64,000 nucleotides of DNA from Euclidia mi. Lineage: Eukaryota; Arthropoda; Insecta; Lepidoptera; Erebidae. A program made the translations under genes and the position numbers. This document shows positions 34,601 to 41,118 of the stretch, in pieces. Numbering within the stretch: the first letter of the stretch is position 1; each line of letters begins with the position of its first letter. The DNA is taken from positions 69,195,183-69,259,182 of the forward strand of contig OX123182.2 of NCBI GenBank assembly GCA_944739405.2. Direction: 5' to 3'. The notes beneath the pieces were generated by a model. That model searched no databases and was not told the DNA's origin. It saw only the letters and a program-made list of their open reading frames with translations.

Positions 34601-37600
34601 CTTACAAATAAAGAGATTTCGTCAACTCATATAAATTCTGTAAATATGCCTCAAATAAATAAATAAATAAACTCATTTTCCTGTACATACACATGTATAT
34701 ACAGTATATGTATATCCTGGAGCTTGTGCCAGATCTCATTCAAAATATACTGTATTAAGCGTCCATTGACATTATAAAAACGCTCTCAGACGTCAAACAC
34801 AAAACTAATAGGTTCTTTCTGTTTACTAAAAGGAAAAGATCAAAACTTTTCAATGACGAAAATCTATATGTTATAAATGGGTTCAGCGGAGATTGCCGTC
34901 CTCTTTTAACTTCATGTCTACGTAAAATATTATGTTCTATTTCTTTGAAAATTATGCTTTTTATTCTTATACCTATATATGGTACCGGTTCTTGTCTTAG
35001 GATAAGAGTCGTTAGGCTATGTCGGAGGCCTCCGGGCGGTCTGAAAAACTCCGACACTAGAGTTGGCCACACACTCACACGCAAAACAAAAACAAACAAC
35101 CTATATATGGTTGTGGTTCAAAAACGCGATTTACTTATAGAAGGTTAACGTTATAGCTATTGTTTATTTGTCTATCATCTAATCTAGTTAATTGTTAATA
35201 TATTGCTGTATTGTTTGAGATATAGCTGTTTTCTTTAGTAGTCGTGTCGTTTTTGACATAGCGTTGGTGGTAGACAATGAAACAGCATCATTATTGGTTG
35301 ATGTGACTCTCTTCATAATTCCTTACCATTTTATGTAGATTTTGTCGTACCTGCTGAAACATTTAAATGTATATGTATCTGTTAAAATAAGCTATACAAG
35401 CTTTTTAAACTGGCGAGGCGTGAATTGTCTTAAAGCAATTCGTTTTAGACAGCAAGATAATAATATTATAATATTCTATCATATTATTGATGACGCAGGA
35501 TTGTGATGTAAACCTGACAGTGAGATTTAAATCCTTATCCATCCCATCCAAGGTTCGCCCAGCCAGTTTAAAACACCTTTAAATATTATCGCATAGCAAT
35601 TTGTATCCACTGAGGTTAAACGATCGGGACAATGTGTTGTTTTAAAGCCAATTATATGCACGATGCTGTTGTGTTAACTAATTTATAATATGAAGTAGCT
35701 AGGAGACTTTGCGCCACGATCATTAAGGAATCACTTAGGATCACATAAAATATGCATACGCGAGGACATTATAGAAAGTGAAAGGTTGTGTGTACTATAT
35801 GGGCAACTTTAATTAGCTCAACAAATACCAATTTATACAAAGTATGTCCGCCATTGCCTTCATATTGTACCTAATAGAGGATCTATTATAATATCTCGGG
35901 TTACAACATGAGGTCGGGTCAATCCTTTGTAGTGACAGGAGTTAAAACTATTTGTGATAAATTTATCATCTTCATCATCGCCTTAGCGTTATCCCGGTTG
36001 CATCCAAGACTTACGCGCCTTGGAGCCCGAGGTCCGCTGGTCTAACCAGATATGACAGAATATCAATTTTTAAACAGAGCGACTGCCGTCTGACCTCCGA
36101 AACCCAAAGGTATAGCGATATTCCATGGTTTAGACCAGTATCAGTTTATTTGAGGGTACTTACTCCCCGTAACGACTGTCAAAGATCTTCATGACAGCCG
36201 GGACCGACGGTTTAACGTGCTCTCCGAGGCACGGAACAAGCGATAATTAACAATTTAAAGATTTGTGCTAAATTTATATGAGCATATTTATAATTTCTTT
36301 AATGGATCCCAAATATGTGTCTTCTTTTGGATATAAACGGATTTTTTATGTTTCCTTGGGTCGCTATTATTAACCGCAAATTCAGGCGAATTTATATAAG
36401 ACAGGACTGACAAATTATTATCTTGTACTCAAGATAGAGATGATTTTTGTTTCAAATCGCAAGCATAATTGTGCATAATATAATTTTGATCGTAATATAG
36501 TAGGTACATCTTTTTTATGTTATTACTAGAGGACGCCAGCAGCTACGCCTGCATTTTTTTCTTAATTTACCCGTTTTGGCCGATCCCGTGGGAATTTTGG
36601 GAAATCCCTTCTTAGTGCATCCCTACGGTCCCCAAGGAACATACATGCCAAATTTCAGCTCCCTGCACCCAATAGTTTCGGCTGTAGCGTGTCTGTCAGT
36701 CAGTCAGTAACGCAAGGATTTTATATATTAAGATAGGCTACTGTTTATAATAAAAATCCTTTATATTATTTGTCTTCATTTAGATAACTGTCAATGATTC
36801 TTCTTATTCCTATTGTTAGTATAAGAAAATACATAAATATTATAGTTATTAATCAACTCAAAAGTAAATAAAAGTCCAATCTGTTACTTATAATTTATAT
36901 TTGTCTTAAAGCAACGGAGCGACTAATTCTCATTAGACCATCGAACTGTTTTTATATCCAATGAAAGAAATAAAAATGAAATGACAGGCCTCAAATAAAT
37001 TCAATCAGGTCTTATTAATGATTGTTAATTTAGTGACAATGTTTTAGATTTTTAAGGCAGTTTGGGCTCATTTTTAGATTGGTGGTTCTTTATACATTTA
37101 CATACTCTTCTGTTGTTGCCATGTGTCTAGGGCGTGCGGGTGAAATCATTCAAGGTGCAAAGCCTGAGGAAAAGGTTCAAATATTTACATATGTTCTACG
37201 ATTTCTCTGTTATTTCAGGTACCAAATCCAAAGGGGTATCATTGTAATACCTAAGTCGGCATCCAAAGCTCGTATACAAGAGAACTTCAATGTTTGGGAT
37301 TTCCAACTATCGGAGGCTGATATCGAGGCGATCAACAGTCTCGACTGCAACGGTCGTCTTATACCACAATCAGAGTAAGAAAACTGTTCATTTCCTTTGT
37401 AAGATCTTACTAATATTACATCTGATAGTTTTAACGCTTGGGTTTCTAAACAGCTGAAAATGTTTGGATGAACTTTAGCACACAGATCATTAATTACTCG
37501 TGCATTTACGCGAGCGAAGTCGCGGATGGAAGCTAGCTAAATCGTAAATATTTATTGCAGTAACGTTGAACCTGTTATCGAGACATAATCTTGTAATATA

Positions 37601-38877
37601 TAGGATATAGTGAATATTTGAGCGCCCATTATAACGGCAATTGATATGGGCGAAGGATTATTGCTATCCGATCCCCTTTTTATGGCAAACAAACAGCCTA
37701 CGAAGCTAGCAATACATAAATAAAATGCGATAGATATTCAAAATCATTTACATTTATTGACATAAAGTAAGTACTAGAATCTTTCACTGGTCTCGAGTTC
37801 ACCTGATACTTATATAAACGTTGTTTCATAATACGTTGGAGGTACTCATAATACTGTAAAAAGCCACTTTAGACAATTTTATAGAACACCCAAACAATTG
37901 AAAATAAAATACCGTACATTTAAGCTCGTTTTGGCATGGGTTAGCACGGCCGGTGTAGGTAAGACCAGTCGTGCTAACAAGATGACTCATTGCAGTCATG
38001 TCGTGGGCATAGCTGGTATAACCCACACCAAAACGTCAGAACAAATATTTCAACTTTATTTCCGTATCGTTACGTTACCCAAATATCAGTAGATATGTGT
38101 ACAAACCGCAAAAGTTGAAGTGTTTTTTTTTATGTCTTCTTCGTTATAAACGCGACAGTTGAAAAGTACGAAACAGATTTTGATGAAACTTTGCATTGAT
38201 GTAGTTAAACATCAGATAGCACACAGGATATCTTTTGTCAGGATAACCGACACTCACACAAGCGGAGCCGCGGATAGTAACTAGCTTATACTAATTTAAA
38301 ACTTCTATTATTACCATGTAATTTCATTTCCACAATAATTGTAAAAGTAAGTATAAAAGTCTTTGAACTCAGTAAACACCCAATCCACTGGGGATAAAAA
38401 TTGACGGATTCATTTAGCAAGAAGTTTCCTGCCTTGTAGGAAAGTTTCATCGCTTCCATAACCCCACAGGGAGGTGATTCAGTGACAATCACACAAATAG
38501 ACTTTCACATTTACTATATTGCTAGCTGCTACTTGCACCTTTCGCTCACATGGAATTAGAATTTAAATATTTAGCCACGTGTGCCATTTGTCGAAAAAGA
38601 AAACAATGTTTTTGGATATTCCCTCAGGCGTTGAAGCTTTTATTTTACTGGTTTTTGGCTGAATTGTGATAACTTGAACCCATTTGTAAACCGTTATTAA
38701 CCTTTTGATTAAATAGTTTATGCTCAATTACTATTGATGAATTAACGAGGAAACTTTGTTTTATGATTTTAATTGGAATCTATTTTCGAATGTATTCTTT
38801 CATAAAGTATTAACCAACTTTACAGGGGTCGAGCACACAAGGATCATCCGTTCTCCAACCCAGCCATTGATTTCTAA
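19604..38877 (+). CDS. Aldo-keto reductase, seven exons, 320 aa, intact
   Basis: NADPH-dependent cytosolic oxidoreductase of the aldo-keto reductase family, reducing carbonyls to alcohols. Exons 19604-19678, 26621-26763, 27885-28026, 33365-33559, 34319-34518, 37219-37374 and 38826-38877 join in frame with GT..AG introns to 963 nt. Tetrad D47, Y52, K81, H114; family signatures GYRHID (42-47), GLVKSIGVSNFN (155-166) and IVIPKSASKARIQEN (260-274), with cofactor-contact equivalents K264, S265, R270, E273, N274; substrate-pocket Q185 and Y211. The length is normal for the family (about 315-330). Insect AKR2E enzymes, including silkworm 3-dehydroecdysone reductase, share this layout, but the substrate cannot be told from sequence. 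The start is the first ATG before PRVKFNNG. Confidence 0.95.
19866..19898. repeat. Perfect hairpin, 15-bp arms, in intron 1
   Basis: AACGGAGGCCTTTCG and its reverse complement flank a 3-nt AGG spacer, 188 bp after the exon 1 donor. It could fold in the pre-mRNA, but the arms are too short and the loop too small for a usual miRNA precursor. Confidence 0.9.
20924..21565 (-). repeat. Dispersed repeat, inverted copy downstream of exon 1
   Basis: Minus-strand copy of the family at 17452-19232: + starts AGGGTTCCGTACCTCCAATG and ends near CGCGAGTCCAACTCGCACTT, with the shared TTGAAATTTGG and GGTATCAAACTGAAATTT motifs. It holds about two modules. With the + copy it brackets exon 1. Confidence 0.82.
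22240..22400. repeat. Retroposon-tail fragment
   Basis: TATCTCTGAAACTACTGATA, AGGCTAGTTTTTATCCCG and GAAGTCGCGGGCTTCCGCTA are typical of a lepidopteran dispersed tail also present at 46034-46255. No gene. Confidence 0.5.
22809..23837. mobile_element. Foldback element with 177-bp GC-rich inverted ends, TTAA-flanked
   Basis: Left arm 22809-22985 and right arm 23660-23837 are reverse complements with only a few mismatches and a one-base offset. Each arm carries repeated CGCGCGCGG cores and ATCGCGATCGATCGC. TTAA flanks both sides (22805-22808, 23838-23841). The ~670-bp interior is AT-rich, with frames below 82 codons and no recognised transposase. The family is unknown; TTAA targets suggest piggyBac-like mobilisation. 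Confidence 0.85.
24493..24534. repeat. Perfect hairpin, 19-bp arms
   Basis: AAGAAAACCTAACATAACC and its reverse complement around TATT. The arm contains the AACCTAACATAACCT phrase that is common as a dispersed motif in moths. Confidence 0.92.
24588..25071. mobile_element. MITE, ~35-bp terminal inverted repeats, TTA target
   Basis: GGGTGCTTGTACACGGTGCA begins the left end, and the right end is its complement. TTA sits on both sides (24585-24587, 25072-25074). The interior contains many variants of GCAAGTTACTCGC in both orientations. No coding. A 3-bp TTA target suggests a CMC- or PIF-type helper, which I cannot decide. Confidence 0.85.
25215..25492 (+). mobile_element. tRNA-derived SINE, family 1, full length
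   Basis: Pol III A box TAGCCCAGTGG (25223-25233) and B box GGTTCGATCCC (25267-25277) lie in the head. The body contains AATGTGCCCGGTAGATGGC and ends GGGATAAAAGGCGTGAAG, followed by a (TTATG)n tail. Truncated copies lie at 10598-10795 and 11772-11928. Confidence 0.9.
26621..26763 (+). CDS. Aldo-keto reductase exon 2 (aa 26-73, last codon split)
   Basis: Acceptor TTTTACAG. Contains GYRHIDGAHLYYNEKEVG with catalytic D47 and Y52. The donor AG|GTCAAT matches the GT rule but not the GTAAGT consensus. It is nevertheless the only site that joins in frame to exon 3 (K-R-E-D). Confidence 0.93.
26764..27884 (+). other. Aldo-keto reductase intron 2
   Basis: 1,121 bp. Contains a 156-bp MITE (26996-27151) and a short piece of the GGTTCCG...GGAACC dispersed repeat (27313-27350). 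27360-27880 is AT-rich with nothing recognised. Confidence 0.85.
26996..27151. mobile_element. Small MITE, 18-bp terminal inverted repeats
   Basis: GCTCCTGCTACACCTGCG (26996-27013) is the near-exact complement of 27134-27151 (one mismatch), with TTAT beside the left end and ATTAT beside the right. AACGCGTTA-type motifs repeat inside. No coding. Confidence 0.7.
27885..28026 (+). CDS. Aldo-keto reductase exon 3 (aa 73-120)
   Basis: Acceptor ATTTTACAG, donor AAG|GTAAGT. Contains EDLFITSKLWNTYH with catalytic K81 and LDLYLIHWPMAYK with catalytic H114. Confidence 0.95.
28114..28208. repeat. Left inverted repeat of a 4.3-kb intron 3 insertion
   Basis: About 95 bp, from TTAAAGGTAAGGCTTTCAGA to CATAGGTTTAA, exact reverse complement of about 32347-32442. 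It contains GACGTTAAAAGGTCAG, which also makes the terminal hairpin of the right copy. The hairpin's outer arm is only partly present here (CCTTTACACGTC). Confidence 0.88.
28222..28743 (+). pseudogene. LINE ORF1 C-terminal fragment
   Basis: The frame contains GRRSNIEVIGLPEKNGED, typical of ORF1 proteins of insect LINEs that bind nucleic acid, then RPVIIRFLARHKKDNF. An A-run at about 28612-28622 shifts the frame: the stop at 28629 is followed in the next frame by IAEDKHYKYVWIKNFS and a natural end near 28743. 5' truncated. Confidence 0.65.
29008..29979 (+). pseudogene. LINE endonuclease domain, broken
   Basis: AP-like endonuclease start MGPNLNIYYQNVRGLRTK and SETWL (29120-29140), then a frame break near 29265-29405. 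The second frame (29407-29979) contains LTGDFNIRYA and a degenerate SDHxP site read as DAHHPF. It cannot give an active protein. Confidence 0.75.
30201..31834 (+). pseudogene. LINE reverse transcriptase and C-terminus, broken
   Basis: Frames at 30201-30383, 30441-31154, 31236-31559 and 31592-31834 together cover palm, thumb and C-terminal regions. The polymerase box YADD is present near 31060. Breaks include stops near 30380, 31150 and 31228, and a frameshift near 31555. Dead copy. Confidence 0.85.
32347..32473. repeat. Right inverted repeat ending in a perfect 31-bp hairpin
   Basis: 32347-32442 is the reverse complement of 28114-28208. At the end, 32394-32424 pairs perfectly with 32443-32473 around an 18-nt loop. 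So the right terminus is itself a long hairpin, while the left one retains only part of the outer arm. 32201-32346 is repeat interior with no recognised gene. Confidence 0.88.
32690..33004 (-). mobile_element. tRNA-derived SINE, family 3, full length, 15-bp target duplication
   Basis: TAAACAGCCAATAAT flanks it (32675-32689, 33005-33019). On the minus strand the head has A box TAGCTGAGTGG and B box GGTTCGAATCC. The body contains AGGAAAACATCGTGAGGAAA and CCAGCAGTGGGACAGTATA, and the tail is (GAT)n. A 5'-truncated copy lies at 39218-39450. Confidence 0.93.
33365..33559 (+). CDS. Aldo-keto reductase exon 4 (aa 121-185)
   Basis: Phase 0 at both ends, donor CAG|GTGAGA. Contains the signature GLVKSIGVSNFN (S163, N164 contact the cofactor amide in relatives) and ends PVTNQ with Q185. 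Confidence 0.95.
33560..34318 (+). other. Aldo-keto reductase intron 4
   Basis: 759 bp, AT-rich. I see no repeat family or gene in it. Confidence 0.8.
34319..34518 (+). CDS. Aldo-keto reductase exon 5 (aa 186-252, last codon split)
   Basis: Acceptor GATTCCAG, donor AG|GTAAGC. VECHPYLNQ, then TAYSPLGSP with Y211 that stacks on nicotinamide in the family, then the substrate-loop phrase WAKPGEPHLLDDP. Confidence 0.95.
35967..36260 (-). mobile_element. SINE-like element, family 5, copy 2
   Basis: The flanking 17-bp repeat ATTTGTGMTAAATTTAT (35950-35966, 36261-36277) has one mismatch. Body as in 18202-18474. Located in intron 5. Confidence 0.88.
36520..36735. repeat. Dispersed retroposon-tail fragment in intron 5
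   Basis: TACTAGAGGACGCCAGCAGC, GATCCCGTGGGAATTTTGGG, CATGCCAAATTTCAGCTCCC and GTCAGTCAGTCAGTAACGCA, shared with 15060-15180 and 13000-13170. Confidence 0.6.
37219..37374 (+). CDS. Aldo-keto reductase exon 6 (aa 252-304, end codons split)
   Basis: Acceptor TTATTTCAG, donor GA|GTAAGA. Carries GIIVIPKSASKARIQENF, the NADPH 2'-phosphate site (K264, S265, R270), then DFQLSEADIEAINSLD. Confidence 0.95.
37375..38825 (+). other. Aldo-keto reductase intron 6
   Basis: 1,451 bp, AT-rich, with one 109-bp MITE-like element at 37927-38035. Nothing else was recognised. Confidence 0.8.
37927..38035. mobile_element. Small inverted-repeat element in intron 6
   Basis: CGTTTTGGCATGGGTTA (37927-37943) pairs with 38019-38035 with two mismatches. 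An inner GTTAGCAC/GTGCTAAC pair follows. Probable MITE; no target duplication was identified. Confidence 0.5.
38826..38877 (+). CDS. Aldo-keto reductase exon 7 (aa 304-320 and stop)
   Basis: Acceptor ACTTTACAG. Encodes GRAHKDHPFSNPAIDF and TAA at 38875-38877. Relatives end with a similar H-K-x-H-P-F phrase. Confidence 0.93.
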
Positions 38878-38943
38878 AGTTAAAATCGATTCCGTTATTT
38901 CAAAATGATTTGTATTTGGATGTGAAAATCTTAATTTGGTTTG

Positions 38944-38949
38944 ATTAAA
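38944..38949 (+). terminator. Candidate polyadenylation signal
   Basis: ATTAAA 67 bp after the stop codon, followed by a GT-rich AATGTGTTTTATTTTTA stretch. No closer AATAAA is present. Confidence 0.5.
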
Positions 38950-39217
38950 TACTTACTAATATCAATGTGTTTTATTTTTACGCTTGCTCCTATGCCGTTA
39001 TAATCTTATACTTTACGTAAGTAACTGGATATAAGTATGCAAAGTTAGAACTAGGTAAGCAACGGCGTCATATTAAAATTCTACTAATAAAAAGTAACGA
39101 ATGTGATTTATAATGTCAAGAAAACTTATACCTTTATAAGACTTACAAGATACAAAATATAATAATGTGCAGCGACAAGAATGAAATTTGAAACTAAATA
39201 AAACTTAAGTAATGCAT

Positions 39218-39251
<34 letters not shown>

Positions 39252-39450
39252 GCCCTGTATATATTGTCCCACTGCTGGGCACGGGCCTCTTCTCACTATG
39301 AGAAGGGTAAGCCCATAGTCCACCACGCTGGCCAAGGGCGGGTTGGCAGACTTCACATGGCTTTCGAGAACATTATGGAGAACTCTCAGACTCAGTTTCC
39401 TCACGATGTTTTCCTTCACCGTTTAGCAAGCGATAATTAGCAATTTAATA
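39218..39450 (-). mobile_element. SINE, family 3, 5' truncated, with (ATC)11 tail
   Basis: Same body as 32690-33004 (CCACTGCTGGGCACGGGC, TTTCCTCACGATGTTTTCCT) without the tRNA-like head. The (ATC)11 tract is at 39218-39250. The start of the tail may coincide with its target site. Confidence 0.85.
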
Positions 39451-39554
39451 CATATGAATGTAAGTAAAAGTCTGAATGATGGATTCGTTTTCTTTAAAAC
39501 TAAACTCGTTATTTATGTGTAAGTTAGTAATATTAACTTTCTAATTAGCTATCA

Positions 39555-39814
39555 GCTAGCCTCGTTGGTCTCGCGGCATAAATGTGCGCGTGAGATCGGG
39601 CGGTCCCGGGTTCGATTCCTGGGTCGGGCAGTGTTATTGGGTTTTTCTGTCACGAAATTCTCAGTAGCAGCACGGAGTCTGGAAATGTGCCCGGTACGGC
39701 AATAGGCTCGCCCCTTATTACGTGGGACTAAAGTATATCTGGCGAAGAGTGGGTGTAGAAATACACCTCTGCCTACCCCTTCGGGGATAAAAGGCGTGAC
39801 GATATGTATGTATG
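39555..39814 (+). mobile_element. tRNA-derived SINE, family 2, 13-bp target duplication
   Basis: TAATTAGCTATCA flanks it exactly (39542-39554, 39815-39827). The head has TGGTCTCGCGGCA (A box) and GGTTCGATTCC (B box). The body contains AGCAGCACGGAGTCTGG and ends GGGGATAAAAGGCGTGACG (GTAT)n. Other copies: 53326-53594 (+) and 50740-51020 (-). Confidence 0.95.
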
Positions 39815-40020
39815 TAATTAGCTATCATAAAATGAATACAATTTTATATCTTAATTATATTTAAAAGTATTATCTCGTCATGCTTAGCGATTAACTCATC
39901 GAAAAAAAATATATAATGGTGCCATATTTTACGAATAAACAATGCGACTTAAAGAGATATAACATATTGTATACCTCTTTTATTTTCTCTGTTTATAAAT
40001 CTCATTACCCTTGATTTTCA

Positions 40021-40908
40021 GTGTTCGTATCATTTGTACGCTGATGACCTACAACTTTATTCGCAGGCTAAAATTGAGGATCTGCCGGATGCGATCGATG
40101 ATGTGAACCGGGACTTGCCAAGAATTCGGGATTGGTCCGAGGGGTACGGCTTATGCGTCAATCCTGTGAAATGCCAAGCTATCATCATTGGAAGCTCTAG
40201 AATTATAAACAGGCTGGAGTTGGCTTCGCTTCCACCGGTAACATTTCATGGAACCAATATACCCCTGATTCCTTCCGTTAAAGATCTCGGTTTACACATC
40301 GACGCTACACTTAGCTGGCAACCCCAGATTACAAGCGATTGCCAAAATGTTTTGTTACCGGTGTCCTGCGTTCTCTCTATCGCCTGAAGAATTTCCTTCC
40401 TGTCAAGACAAAGAAAATGCTTGTGCAGACCTTGATTTTTCCTATAATCGACTATGGTGATGTGTGTTATCTCGACCTGAATGCGGATCTACTCAATAAA
40501 CTTGACCGACTTCTCAACAATTGCATTCGGTTCATTTTCAATCTCCGTAAATATGACCATGTGTCCTCATATCGTAAACAGCTATCATGGTTACCTATAC
40601 GTCAGCGTCGTAGTATGCGCGCGTTGACTACTCTTTTCACTTTTCTTCATTCATCTAATAGCCCTAGCTACCTAGCTCCTTACTTTCAATACCGCTGCTC
40701 CAACCATGACAGAAATCTTCGGTCTTCTAACAATTCTCTTCTTTCGTGTCCTTCTCATAGCTCAAGCCTTGTACATTCTTTTTTTATTGTACAATCTGTA
40801 CTTCTCTGGAATGCGCTCCTTCTCGAGATTAGGATGGCGACGAATCGTTTCACGTTCAGGGCTAAGGTGCGCCAGTATTACATCAGACTGACACTTGAAA
40901 GACCATAG
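40021..40908 (+). mobile_element. LINE fragment: end of reverse transcriptase and C-terminus
   Basis: Starts just before HLYADDLQLYSQ, so everything upstream of the catalytic box is missing. The first frame runs to about 40387. A frameshift near 40345 moves into the second frame (40339-40908), which contains LPVKTKKMLVQTLIFPIIDYG, WLPIRQRRSMRALTTL and a natural end. 5' truncated and broken. It resembles Jockey/CR1-superfamily LINEs, clade not resolved. It is followed by (ATT)n at 40968. Confidence 0.8.
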
Positions 40909-40967
40909 AAACATCATTTCTTACATTTGTTACACTGTGTATTAAATATACGTATGTCTACATCTAC

Positions 40968-40987
40968 ATTATTATTATTATTATTAT
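40968..40987. repeat. (TAA)n microsatellite at the 3' end of an R4/Dong-like element
   Basis: On the minus strand the element's AAATAAAGAAGA end is followed by (TAA)6. Dong of silkworm is known for insertion into TAA repeats, so this is either the target or the tail. Confidence 0.75.
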
Positions 40988-41118
40988 CTTCTTTATTTTA
41001 AACTTTTCTCATAATGATATTTTACATTTCTATGTTATTTAGAAAAAACAAATATAAAAATATAAAATAAAATTACGGGGCTCACCGGTATCAGGTGCAG
41101 GGACCAAGCTACCGGTGG

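Larger units (their letters stand above)
34519..37218 (+). other. Aldo-keto reductase intron 5
   Basis: 2,700 bp. Holds a family 5 SINE (35967-36260) and a retroposon-tail fragment (36520-36735). Elsewhere (34530-35960, 36740-37210) it is AT-rich. A GC-richer patch at 34985-35090 carries a 67-codon frame I do not recognise. Confidence 0.8.

Noticed and set aside
37079..37378. 99-codon frame starting upstream of aldo-keto reductase exon 6
   Set aside because: Its first 46 codons are intron. The acceptor TTATTTCAG at 37218 and the family alignment fix the exon start at 37219.
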